Below, piece by piece: positions 1 through 10,577 of a DNA stretch of 64,000 nucleotides. A program made the position numbers and the translations under genes. The notes below the pieces were generated by a model. It worked only from the letters and a program-made list of their open reading frames with translations, made no database searches and had not been told where the DNA came from. Origin of the DNA: Luteolibacter sp. LG18 (GTDB lineage Bacteria; Verrucomicrobiota; Verrucomicrobiia; Verrucomicrobiales; Akkermansiaceae); the NCBI RefSeq assembly GCF_036322585.1, contig NZ_AP024600.1, forward strand, positions 434,001 to 498,000, written 5' to 3'. Each line of letters begins with the position of its first letter. Within the stretch, counting starts at the first letter, position 1.

Positions 1-2
1 AC

Positions 3-1195
3 CGCCAGCCGATTCCGAAGCCGGACCTGCGCCGCGCGATGCAGCCGATCGGCCCGGTGGTGGTCTTCGGCGCGAGCAATTTCCCCCTCGCCTTCTCCGT
101 GGCCGGTGGCGACACCGCCTCCGCGCTCGTCACCGGCAATCCAGTCGTCGTGAAAGCGCATGAAGCCCATCCCGGCACGTCCGAATTGGTCGGCGGCGTG
201 ATTGCCGCGGCCGCGGAAAAGACCGGCCTGCCCGCGGGCGTGTTCTCACTGGTCCATGGCAATGGCCGCACCGTCGGCCCATGGCTGGCGAAACACCCGG
301 CCACCAAGGCGATCGGCTTCACCGGTTCGCTCGCCGCGGGCCGCGCGCTCTTCGATGCCGCGGCCTCCCGCCCGGATCCGATCCCGGTGTTCGCGGAAAT
401 GGGCAGCCTCAATCCGATCGTGCTGCTGCCAAGCACCGTGAAGAACCGCCCCGCGGAAACCGCCGCGCTGCTGGCCACCTCCGCCACCGCGGGTGCCGGA
501 CAGTTCTGCACCAAGCCGGGCATCATCGTCGCCACCGAGGGCGACGGGCTCGACGCCTTCCGCACCGCGCTCTCCTCCGCCTTCGCCGCCGTGCCGCCGA
601 CCACCATGCTCCACGCGGGCATCGCGGACACCTACGGCAAATCCAGTAGCAAACTCGCGGATCACCCGGCGCTGGCGATCATCGGCCAGGGCTCCGCCGA
701 AGCCGATGCCACCGCGACCCAGGGACGCGCGCTGATGGTCGAGACCACGGCGGAGAAATTCCTCGCCCACCCGGAACTCGCGCACGAGGTCTTCGGTCCG
801 TTCTCGACGCTGGTGGTGGCGAAGTCCGCGGACGAAGTGGGCAGCGTCCTCGACACCCTCGGCGGCCAGCTCACTGCCTCCGTGTTCGGTGATGACGCCG
901 AACTCTCCGCCTCGGCGGCACTCGTTTCGAAGCTCTCGGAACTCGCCGGCCGCGTGATCATCAACGGTGTGCCGACCGGCGTGGAGGTGAACACCTCGAT
1001 GCAGCATGGCGGCCCGTGGCCGGCCTCGAGCGACGCGCGTTTCACCTCGGTGGGCACTGCGGCGCTCGAACGGTTCGTGCGCCCCGTTTCCTACCAAGGA
1101 GCGCCGCAGAGCCTGCTGCCTGCCGCGCTGCGCGACAGCAACCCGCTGCAGATCGACCGCCTCGTCAACGGCATCCACACCCGCGATTCCATCCA

Positions 1196-1199
<4 letters not shown>
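3..1199 (+). CDS. Alpha-ketoglutaric semialdehyde dehydrogenase, 3' part (aldehyde dehydrogenase family)
   Basis: The frame is open from base 3, so the gene begins left of the window. The visible part covers the end of the cofactor domain and the whole catalytic domain. The segment reading GPVVVFGASNFPLAF and the stretch around GAGQFC (catalytic Cys codon at 507-509) with the general-base Glu in FAEMGS match the branch of NADP-dependent aldehyde dehydrogenases that oxidise 2,5-dioxopentanoate to 2-oxoglutarate at the end of sugar-acid and pentose catabolism. Substrate assignment is by family resemblance. The stop overlaps the start of the next gene (ATGA at 1196-1199), which suggests co-transcription with the peptidase. 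A less specific aldehyde dehydrogenase is the alternative. Confidence 0.88.
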
Positions 1200-3526
<2,327 letters not shown>

Positions 3527-3584
3527 CGGGCGTTTTTTGAATTTTTCCGCTACAGAATCGGGGTCAGCGGGTTTTTATTCGTGA

Positions 3585-5183
3585 ATGCGCGCTCCTCGCT
3601 GGCTCCTCCTCACCCTCGTCTTTGCACTTTGCACGGCGGGAGGCTACCTGATCGTACGGACGGCCAAGCCGGATTCCACCCGGACCAAGTCGAACGCCAA
3701 CGAGCCGAAGCAGGAGATCGTCTACCACGACACGGCGGGGCCGACTTTCCGCAGCGGTGACCGCAAGGAAGGAAAGCCGAAGGGCGGCGATGCGGAAGCG
3801 CTTTCGAAGGGCGCGCTGGCCGGACAGCGCTCGATCACTTTCACCGACAAGGCTGCGATGCAGAAGTTCCTGGAAAAAATCCAGGGCAAGGGCATCGCGG
3901 TGCTCGGCCGCCTCGACGCGATCAACACCCTGCGCGTCGGTTTCCTCAGCGCCGATGAACTGGCCTCCGCGCTCGATGGCAGCGAGAAAACCGGCTTCAT
4001 CTTCCCGGTGTCGGTGCCGACCCTTCCGGAAGGCAGCGTCCAGCCCGGAGCCGTGGCGCTCGGCAACCATCTCGCCGATTGGCTCGGGATTTCGGACTAC
4101 GATCGCACGAGCTGGGGCAAGGGCCTGAACGTCGCCGTGCTCGACACCGGCATTTCCACGCTGGCCTCGTTCTTCAACAAGGTGAACCAGTCCGCGCTGG
4201 TCGATTTCGGCAGCGATGCCACCGCCCTCAACGGCCACGGCACCGCGGTCGCCTCGCTGATCAACAGCATCGCCCCGGACGCGAACATCCTTTCCTACCG
4301 CATCGCCGACGATAACGGCCTGTCCAACAGCGGCTTGATCGCCGAGGGCATCCTCAAGGCGGTGGCCGACGGGGCCTCGGTGATCAACATCTCGCTCGGC
4401 GGTTTCGGCGACAGCCTGGTGCTGCGCCAGGCGGTGGAATACGCCCAGCAGAACGGCGTGACCATCGTGGCCGCCACCGGCAACAACGGCATCGACCAGA
4501 TCGCCCAGCCCGCCTCCATCGACGGTGTGATCGCCGTGGGCGCGGTGGATGCGAATGGCGACCGCCTGCTGTTCTCGAACACTGGCAAGCAGATCTCCTC
4601 CATGGCTCCAGGCTACGGCGTGGCCGCGGAAGGCATCGATGGCTCCACGATCTATTTCAGTGGCACCTCCGCCAGCGCGCCGATCGAAACCGGCGTGCTG
4701 CTCGCCACCATGTCGAACAGCGTGCTCTCCGGCACCCTTTCCTCGACGGATGCCGCCGCGCTGGTGGCCTCCCTTCTCGATGAATCCGGCGCTCCGGGCT
4801 TCGACACCGAATACGGCGGCGGCGCGGTGGACTTGGGCCGCGTGATGCTGAGCCGCACCGCGAATGTCACCGACTCCGCGGTGGCCTCCCAGTGGGTGAC
4901 CACCAATGCCAACGGCCAGCAGGTCCTGCAGGTCACCGTGCAGAACCGCGGCACCAACACGCTCTACAACATCCCGGTGCAGGTCACGACGCCGAACGGC
5001 AACGCCAGTTTCAACGTCGGCTCTTTGACCTCCACGGCGATCCAGACCTTCGAGGTGCCAATCATCGTCACGGATTCCTCGATGACCTTCCAGTCCTCGA
5101 TCGGAGTTCCCGGTGGCCAAAGCGACGCGAATGCGGCAAACAATCGCCGCAAGGATGTCTACACCCCTGCTTCGGCCCAGTAG
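3585..5183 (+). CDS. Secreted subtilisin-like serine protease (S8 family)
   Basis: A 532-residue protein with an N-terminal signal or anchor segment (residues 5-25). A propeptide-like region (about 80-150) follows, then a subtilase domain. Catalytic residues are Asp187 in AVLDTGIS, His218 in NGHGTAVAS and Ser362 in SGTSASAP, each in the expected context. Residues about 415-532 form an Asn/Thr/Val-rich CARDB-like beta domain, often found in exported proteins for adhesion or substrate contact. The 3' end overlaps the next gene, a C39-like lipoprotein, by 29 bases, so the two are probably translated from one message and act together outside the cytoplasm. Natural substrate unknown. Confidence 0.92.
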   Translation: MRAPRWLLLTLVFALCTAGGYLIVRTAKPDSTRTKSNANEPKQEIVYHDTAGPTFRSGDRKEGKPKGGDAEALSKGALAGQRSITFTDKAAMQKFLEKIQGKGIAVLGRLDAINTLRVGFLSADELASALDGSEKTGFIFPVSVPTLPEGSVQPGAVALGNHLADWLGISDYDRTSWGKGLNVAVLDTGISTLASFFNKVNQSALVDFGSDATALNGHGTAVASLINSIAPDANILSYRIADDNGLSNSGLIAEGILKAVADGASVINISLGGFGDSLVLRQAVEYAQQNGVTIVAATGNNGIDQIAQPASIDGVIAVGAVDANGDRLLFSNTGKQISSMAPGYGVAAEGIDGSTIYFSGTSASAPIETGVLLATMSNSVLSGTLSSTDAAALVASLLDESGAPGFDTEYGGGAVDLGRVMLSRTANVTDSAVASQWVTTNANGQQVLQVTVQNRGTNTLYNIPVQVTTPNGNASFNVGSLTSTAIQTFEVPIIVTDSSMTFQSSIGVPGGQSDANAANNRRKDVYTPASAQ

Positions 5184-5910
5184 CCTGCTGCTCTGCCTCG
5201 CGCTCGTTTCCTGCTCGGTGCCGGAAACGCCATCCGCGGCGAACCACGCTCCGCCGTTCAACCAACTGGCGGTTTCCGGCAATGCCTGCGGCCCGGCGGC
5301 GCTGCTGAATGCTTTCCGTTACGGTGATGCCCGCTGGCGGGAATTGGGTGCTGGATTGCCGGGTGAAACCGATCGCGAGCAGCTCAGCCATGTGATCCGG
5401 ATGTACGGGCTGAAACCGTCCGGCCAATTGAGGGGCCGCACGCGCTGGTCCCGCGCCGGGATCAACGTGAACGACCTCACCGACCTCGGGAACGACCTCA
5501 CCGCCACCAAGTTCCTGCCGACGCTGGAAAACGAGGTGCTGCTGCCCCGCTCCGGGGAAACGTCGGCCGCCTTGCTGGCCCGCGTGCGGGGCATGCTAGC
5601 CACGTCACTCGGACGCGGCTTGCCGCCGGTGGTCAGCGTGCGGCGGCAGGTGCTGCGAAACGGCGGGTGGTTCACCGTGGAAAGCCATTTCATCACCTTG
5701 CTGCGGGTCGGTTCGACCAATGGCACCGGCTTGGAAATCGATTATCTCGATCCGTGGGGCGGTCGCCGGAGCAGCGGCAGCTTCCGTGTTTCGTCGGAAT
5801 CCGCGCTCGGCCTGGAGGCGGTGCTGCCCGTCACGCCGGTCGGGAAACGGTTGGTCCGTCCCGGGGAAAAGACGCTCGTCACTGTCTCCGCCGCGATCGG
5901 CCGCTGGTGA
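5155..5910 (+). CDS. Lipoprotein with C39-like papain-fold cysteine peptidase domain
   Basis: The chosen ATG lies inside the 3' end of the subtilase gene and gives a lipoprotein signal (LALVSC, lipidated Cys20). An upstream ATG at 5113 would bury that signal. The 251-residue protein has the signature of the C39/papain-like fold: Cys45 in NACGPAALLNAF, His178 in ESHFITLL and Asp199 in DYLDPWGG. C39 enzymes usually cut double-glycine leaders, but no ABC transporter is attached here. The general role, a lipid-anchored cysteine peptidase or a catalytically similar hydrolase, is inferred from these residues only. The overlap with the upstream subtilase suggests a paired proteolytic function. Confidence 0.78.
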   Translation: MSTPLLRPSSLLLCLALVSCSVPETPSAANHAPPFNQLAVSGNACGPAALLNAFRYGDARWRELGAGLPGETDREQLSHVIRMYGLKPSGQLRGRTRWSRAGINVNDLTDLGNDLTATKFLPTLENEVLLPRSGETSAALLARVRGMLATSLGRGLPPVVSVRRQVLRNGGWFTVESHFITLLRVGSTNGTGLEIDYLDPWGGRRSSGSFRVSSESALGLEAVLPVTPVGKRLVRPGEKTLVTVSAAIGRW

Positions 5911-5913
5911 TCG

Positions 5914-6828
5914 TCACCACCACGCCTTCCATAGCAGCGCATAGACGCGCTTGCGCGGCACCTTCACCCGGTGTTCGAGGTCGGACCACTTCGCACCTTC
6001 GAGTTTCGCCAGGGTCTCCTCCGCCAGCAGCGCTGGCAGCACCGTGGCCGCCCGCAGGCGGCGGATCGGCAGGGTCGCCGCATAGGCCCGCCCTTCGGCC
6101 ACCCAGCCTTGGGCGCGCTTCACCCACTCGGCATGGCAGGCCAGCAACCTCTTGCGGTCCCATGGTTCATCGACCGGCAGATAGCAGCGCCCCGAGGCCA
6201 GATCCCGCGGCAGGTCGCGGAGGATGTTCACCAATTGGAGCCCCTTTCCATAGGCGATGCCGCGTTCCAGCAGCTCCTCCTGGGACGCGGTGGAGTACCC
6301 TTCCCCGAGCGTCGCGAACCCCAGTTTCGTCCAGAACCCGCCAACGCACCCGGCCACCCGCCACGCGTAATCCTCCACCGCGGCATCGTCCGGCAGGGAC
6401 ACCGGCTCCGCGGGCGTCGCTCCGGTGAACCGCTCCAGATCGAGCCGCTGCCCCGAAACGATCACCTCCAGCACCTCGCGGATGAGAGCCCGCTCCACCT
6501 CGGAAGTTTCCCCCAAGGCGGCCAGCACTTCATCCGATCGCTGGAGGAGCACGACTTCTTTCGGCTCCGCGGTGGCGAGCAGATTTTCCGGCCACGCCGG
6601 AGCGCCGCCTTTCCCGGCCACCGCCGCACCGTAGGCATCGAGCAGGGCCAGGCGATCGGCCACTGGCACCGCCGCGGTGTCCGCGAGGGTGTCGCTGGTA
6701 CGGGCGAGCAGGTAACCGAGGCTGGCCCCGTGGCGCATCGGTCCGGGAAGCAGCCGCAGCGTCAGATAAAACGAGCGCGACACCCCCTTCAGCACATCCG
6801 TGGCCAGATCCCCCTTCACGGGCGCCAC
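5914..6828 (-). CDS. Squalene/phytoene synthase family protein
   Basis: About 304 residues with both Asp-rich motifs of head-to-head prenyl transferases: DTLAD near the N-terminus, just after SRSFYLTLRLLPG, and DLPRD in NILRDLPRDLASGRC further on. These bind the Mg-diphosphate groups of two farnesyl- or geranylgeranyl-diphosphate molecules. The product could be squalene (hopanoid or sterol precursor) or phytoene; the sequence alone does not decide. The start is uncertain: no ATG lies in frame near the conserved region, and GTG at 6828, GTG at 6819 and TTG at 6855 are all possible. A much longer open frame continuing to 7341 runs antisense to hemW and is not credible. The gene is divergent from hemW and ends 3 bases from the stop of the lipoprotein gene on the other strand. 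Confidence 0.85.
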   Translation of the reverse strand: MAPVKGDLATDVLKGVSRSFYLTLRLLPGPMRHGASLGYLLARTSDTLADTAAVPVADRLALLDAYGAAVAGKGGAPAWPENLLATAEPKEVVLLQRSDEVLAALGETSEVERALIREVLEVIVSGQRLDLERFTGATPAEPVSLPDDAAVEDYAWRVAGCVGGFWTKLGFATLGEGYSTASQEELLERGIAYGKGLQLVNILRDLPRDLASGRCYLPVDEPWDRKRLLACHAEWVKRAQGWVAEGRAYAATLPIRRLRAATVLPALLAEETLAKLEGAKWSDLEHRVKVPRKRVYALLWKAWW

Positions 6829-6933
6829 CCAACCAGCCCGGCACGGCCATTTCAACCACCCACCGCGATTTTCAACCGCCGCACCGAATTTGGTTTCGCA
6901 TTCCGCGCCCGGGAGGTCGAATTTCCCCCGCAC

Positions 6934-8025
6934 TTGCTCGCCTACCTCCATATCCCGTTCTGCCACCGCGTCTGCCCGTATTGCTCGTTCTACAAGCATA
7001 CCCCCGGCTCCACGCCGATCGGAGCGTTCGTCGACGCCCTCGGCAAGGAGGCCGCGCACCGGCTGCCGGGGCTCACGGAAAAGCCCCGCACGCTCTACCT
7101 CGGCGGCGGCACGCCCTCGATGCTGTCCCCGACCCATCTGGAGCGGCTGTTCGGCGCGCTGCGGGCCCAGCTCGATTTCACGGCGCTCGACGAGGTCACG
7201 ATGGAGGCCAACCCCGCGACGTTCGATCTGACGAAAGCCCGGCTCTTCCGCGAACTCGGCGTAACCCGCGTGTCGCTCGGCATCCAGTCGTTCACACCGC
7301 ACGTCCTCAAGACACTCGGCCGTGAACACGACCCGGACCAAGCCGCGGAAGCCGTGACCATCCTGCGCGAGGCCGGCATGCCCTCGGTGAACATCGACCT
7401 GATGTTCTCGATCCCCGGCCAGTCCATCGACGATTGGCGCGCCACGCTCGAACGCACCATCTCGCTGCTACCGGACCACGTTTCCGCCTACAACCTCACC
7501 TACGAGGAGGACACCGCCTTCTTCGAATCGCTGAAGCGCGGCGACATGGACGCGGACGAGGACCGTGACGCGTCGTTCTTCCACCTCGCCCACCGCCTGC
7601 TCACGGAGGCGGGTTACGACCACTACGAGACCTCGAACTACGCCCGGCCCGGCCACCATTCGTCGCACAACCGCGGCTACTGGCAGGGCGAGGACTACAT
7701 CGGCCTCGGGCCCTCCGCCGTTTCCACCATCGAGCGGGTCCGCTCCCAGAACATCGCCGACACCGCGCGCTACGTGGAGATGGTGACCGCCATCGGCAAC
7801 GCCATCACCGGCAGTGAGGCGATCGATCCGGAAGCCTGGCGGATCGAACGCATCGCCCTCGGCTTGCGGACCCGCGAAGGCATCCCGCTCGACCGCGTCG
7901 ACAGCCGCGCGGAAACGCTCCAGTCGCTGGTGGATTCCGGCTATGCCACCATCCAGGACGGCAGGCTCATCCTCACCGAAGAGGGCTCGGCGTTGGTCGA
8001 TCCGATCGCCGGGGAATTGGTTTGA
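6934..8025 (+). CDS. hemW: HemW-like radical SAM protein (coproporphyrinogen III oxidase-like)
   Basis: A 363-residue radical-SAM protein. The cluster motif C10-x3-C14-x2-C17 lies in HIPFCHRVCPYC, followed by the glycine-rich GGGTPS segment and the C-terminal HemN-like domain. HemW binds heme and is thought to act in heme handling; family members were long annotated as oxygen-independent coproporphyrinogen oxidase. HemN proper has a longer N-terminus, which is absent here. No ATG lies close to the conserved start, so TTG at 6934 is proposed. A GGAGG at about 6912 is further away than usual, so the exact start is open. The upstream open frame overlaps the divergent synthase gene and is rejected. 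Confidence 0.88.
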   Translation: MLAYLHIPFCHRVCPYCSFYKHTPGSTPIGAFVDALGKEAAHRLPGLTEKPRTLYLGGGTPSMLSPTHLERLFGALRAQLDFTALDEVTMEANPATFDLTKARLFRELGVTRVSLGIQSFTPHVLKTLGREHDPDQAAEAVTILREAGMPSVNIDLMFSIPGQSIDDWRATLERTISLLPDHVSAYNLTYEEDTAFFESLKRGDMDADEDRDASFFHLAHRLLTEAGYDHYETSNYARPGHHSSHNRGYWQGEDYIGLGPSAVSTIERVRSQNIADTARYVEMVTAIGNAITGSEAIDPEAWRIERIALGLRTREGIPLDRVDSRAETLQSLVDSGYATIQDGRLILTEEGSALVDPIAGELV

Positions 8026-8069
8026 GAGCCCGTTCGGAAAATAGCGTCGGAAGAATCTGGAGCAGACTC

Positions 8070-8187
8070 AGACAGAATTGACAAAATTCTCAGAATTTAC
8101 GGAACGCCTTCAAAGGCCCCTTCAAGCCGAAGACACGGAGTCTCCTCTTCATTTTTGTGAATTCTGAAAATTCTGTTAATTCTGTCC
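8070..8187. repeat. AT-rich inverted repeat, 31-bp arms
   Basis: Bases 8070-8100 and 8157-8187 are inverted copies of each other, matching at 26 of 31 positions. Every mismatch is a transition, so G-U pairs keep an RNA hairpin intact. The arms contain the repeating word ACAGAATT/AATTCTG and are strikingly AT-rich in a GC-rich genome. The 56-base spacer contains a purine-rich stretch around 8131-8140. It sits in the 282-base gap between hemW and the next lipoprotein gene. It is probably a non-autonomous palindromic element rather than a simple terminator, since no T-run follows either arm. Confidence 0.8.
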
Positions 8188-8307
8188 AAAGGGTTCCCGC
8201 CCTACGAACTAGAGTTGTTTCCCAAACAAGCTCCAAGCGGTCATCCTCTTCGATATCTGAAGCCCTCTGTTCAAAGAGGGGAAATCTGCTATAGGAATGA
8301 CCGCCGC

Positions 8308-9018
8308 ATGCGAGTCCTCCTCACCGCCGCCCTCTGCGCCATCGCCGCGCTGCTGACGTCCTGTTTCGATGCGAAGGAGGAACTGTGGCTGACCAAGGAA
8401 GGCGCGGCCACCTTCGAGGCGACCTACGATGTTCCCACCACCACCGTCCGCCTCGGCGGGGGTGAAACAAAGATCCGCGGCAGCGTGGACGACTGGCTGA
8501 AGGAATCCCCCGAGGTGCGTTGCGAGACCCTTGAGATCACCCAGCACGACGACCGCACCACCATCCACATCCGGGTGTCCTGCGCTTCGGTCCTGAAAAT
8601 CGTCGATCTCTCCAAGCCGGAGAAATCCAAGGGCATGCCCGCCCCGTTCCAACACCTCGCCGGAGTCGTCGAGGTGAAACGGGATGGCCTGGATGTGGAA
8701 CTGACCCGCACCATCAGCCCGAACCGCGCCCTCATCGGCGGTCTCTTCTTGCCGAGGAAGGAAATCGACGGCCGCCGTCTGGTTTACGTGATGCACCTTC
8801 CCGAGGTCCCGCTGGAATCCAACGCCACCCGCACCGAAGACGGCGGCAAGACCCTGGTGTGGGATTACACGCTCGCCGAGGGCCTCAAGCGCCCGCTGGT
8901 CACGCGCCTCAAGGGCCGCGTGCCGTTGCCGTGGTGGGTGTGGGGCGGCGGCTCGGTGGTGGGCCTCGGACTGGTCTGGGCCGGCTACAAGCTCACCCGC
9001 CGCCTGCGGCGGAAGTAG
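8308..9018 (+). CDS. Hypothetical lipoprotein with C-terminal membrane segment
   Basis: A 236-residue protein of unknown function. The ATG at 8308 gives a lipoprotein signal (ALLTSC, Cys19); the longer open frame from 8215 would place this signal internally. The body is a beta-rich domain of about 180 residues that resembles the LppM-type fold only in general outline. It ends with one transmembrane helix (about 205-225) and a basic tail of Arg/Lys. A protein lipidated at one end and membrane-inserted at the other is a bitopic envelope protein. An extended -10-like TGCTATAGG lies at 8289-8297, very close to the start. Confidence 0.75.
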   Translation: MRVLLTAALCAIAALLTSCFDAKEELWLTKEGAATFEATYDVPTTTVRLGGGETKIRGSVDDWLKESPEVRCETLEITQHDDRTTIHIRVSCASVLKIVDLSKPEKSKGMPAPFQHLAGVVEVKRDGLDVELTRTISPNRALIGGLFLPRKEIDGRRLVYVMHLPEVPLESNATRTEDGGKTLVWDYTLAEGLKRPLVTRLKGRVPLPWWVWGGGSVVGLGLVWAGYKLTRRLRRK

Positions 9019-9117
9019 AACAAGTTTTCAACTTGTTCATGGGAGCGGCGGATTGCAGGAAGATCATCGATCCGACGGAGCAAATCCGCTCGCCCGGCCG
9101 CAAGTTGGAAACTTGCG
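9018..9117. repeat. Two CAAGTT/AACTTG hairpins in the lipoprotein-rimK gap
   Basis: A perfect 8-bp stem (9018-9025 with 9031-9038, loop TTTCA) and a perfect 7-bp stem (9099-9105 with 9111-9117, loop TGGAA) share the core CAAGT...ACTTG. They fill the 102-base gap between the convergent lipoprotein and rimK genes. Either could help end transcription, but neither is followed by a convincing T-run, so a small dispersed palindromic repeat is the better description. Confidence 0.7.
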
Positions 9118-9120
9118 CGA

Positions 9121-10023
9121 CTACTTCACCGCATCCCCCGCCTTCGGCGGATTCGCGGCGGTGCGTTCGATGAACTCGATGATCATGCCGGACACGTCCT
9201 TGCCCGAGCATTGCTCGATGCCTTCCAGCCCCGGCGAGGAGTTCACCTCCATCACCACCGGACCGTGGTTCGAGCGCAGCAGGTCGACACCCGCGACATT
9301 CAGCCCCATCGCCTTCGCGGCGCGGCAGGCCACGGCGCGTTCCTCCGGGGAAATCTTCACCTTCTCGGCCACGCCGCCGCGGTGCAGGTTCGAGCGGAAC
9401 TCGCCCTCCGCGGCCTGGCGCTTCATCGCCGCCACGACCTTCCCGCCGACGACGATGCAGCGGATGTCCGCGCCCTTCGCCTCCTGGATGAACTCCTGCA
9501 CGAGGATGTTCATGTTACCGGCCTTGAACGCCTCGATCACCGATTGGGCGGTGTTCTTGGTCTCCGCGAGCACCACGCCCGCACCCTGGGTGCCTTCCAG
9601 CAGCTTGATCACCAGCGGCGCGCCGCCGCACATCTTGATCAGCTCGTTGGTGGCGTCCGTGTGGTGGGCGAAGGCGGTGACCGGCAGGCCCACGCCCTTG
9701 CGCGCCAGGAGCTGCATCGAGCGCAGCTTGTCGCGGGAACGCGCGATCGCCACCGAATCGTTCACGGTGAACACGCCCATCATCTCGAACTGCCGCACCA
9801 CGGCATTGCCGTAGAAGGTGTGCGAGGCCGCGATGCGCGGGATCACCGCGTCCGCCTGGAGTTCCTCCCCGTCGACATAGATCTTCGGCTTCCGGGAGGT
9901 GATGTTCATGTAACAGCGGAGATAGTCCACCACCCGGACTTCGTGCCCGCGGGCCTCGGCGGCGCGCACGAGCGCGTCGGTGCTGTATAACTGGGCGTTG
10001 CGGGAAAGGATGAGAATTTTCAT
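9121..10023 (-). CDS. rimK: RimK: ribosomal protein S6 glutamate ligase (ATP-grasp)
   Basis: A 300-residue protein that matches RimK over its full length: start [12 protein letters not shown]-grasp motifs around [14 protein letters not shown], the metal-binding segment [15 protein letters not shown], and the [13 protein letters not shown] strand. RimK adds glutamate residues to the C-terminus of ribosomal protein S6 using ATP. It is the last gene of a three-gene unit recN-rimB-rimK, and its ATG overlaps the stop of rimB by 4 bases. In pseudomonads RimK activity is tuned by the neighbouring protease RimB; the same pairing here supports the assignment. Confidence 0.95.
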   Translation of the reverse strand: MKILILSRNAQLYSTDALVRAAEARGHEVRVVDYLRCYMNITSRKPKIYVDGEELQADAVIPRIAASHTFYGNAVVRQFEMMGVFTVNDSVAIARSRDKLRSMQLLARKGVGLPVTAFAHHTDATNELIKMCGGAPLVIKLLEGTQGAGVVLAETKNTAQSVIEAFKAGNMNILVQEFIQEAKGADIRCIVVGGKVVAAMKRQAAEGEFRSNLHRGGVAEKVKISPEERAVACRAAKAMGLNVAGVDLLRSNHGPVVMEVNSSPGLEGIEQCSGKDVSGMIIEFIERTAANPPKAGDAVK

Positions 10024-10577
10024 GAGGGACGGGTGCCCGGAACAAAGTGTTCGAGATCGCGCACGCCTCCCAACAAATGGGAGGACTGCGGGTCAATGAG
10101 AAAAAATCCGGAGAGGGCGCGGCGGCCGATCAGCATCGGGCACCTCATCACCGAACGGTTGGCGAGGCTGAGACGGATCGCACAGGTGAAACCGCCTGCA
10201 AGCACGGCTTTTGTCTCGATGAAAACGCGTTTCTTCGCCGTGCCGGAGGAGCTGCGGACCTTCTTCGTCGCCACCACCGGAGCCTCGCAGGAAATACGAT
10301 CCCCATAGTGGTTGACTGTGACGAATGTGACACGCGCGCCATCCTCGGACAGCACCATGTCCTCCGCGTGCAGGGACGAGGACCGCGCGCCGCTGTCGGT
10401 CTTCGCATTGAGCGGCGAGATGCCGAGATCCGGCAAACCGACCCACTCGCGGCGGCCGATCAGCAGGCGCGGCATGCCGGTCTGCTTCCACGGCAATCCC
10501 AGCTCACGCGCCAGCTCGCCCGACGGAACCTCCATCTGCTCCGGCACCGCCTTGAACGTGCGCGGCGAGCGTTTCAT
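10020..10577 (-). CDS. rimB: RimB-like retropepsin-type aspartic protease
   Basis: A 185-residue protein with a retropepsin core. The Asp motif is Asp61 in [15 protein letters not shown], and a second conserved block reads MLIGRRAL...FLIDP. The family is often annotated 'ATP-dependent zinc protease', but characterised members are metal-independent aspartic proteases. RimB in Pseudomonas trims the poly-glutamate tail that RimK builds on ribosomal protein S6. It overlaps recN by 4 bases upstream and rimK by 4 bases downstream, so all three should be translated from one message. The recN coupling is not part of the classical rimABK arrangement. Confidence 0.85.
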   Translation of the reverse strand: MKRSPRTFKAVPEQMEVPSGELARELGLPWKQTGMPRLLIGRREWVGLPDLGISPLNAKTDSGARSSSLHAEDMVLSEDGARVTFVTVNHYGDRISCEAPVVATKKVRSSSGTAKKRVFIETKAVLAGGFTCAIRLSLANRSVMRCPMLIGRRALSGFFLIDPQSSHLLGGVRDLEHFVPGTRPS

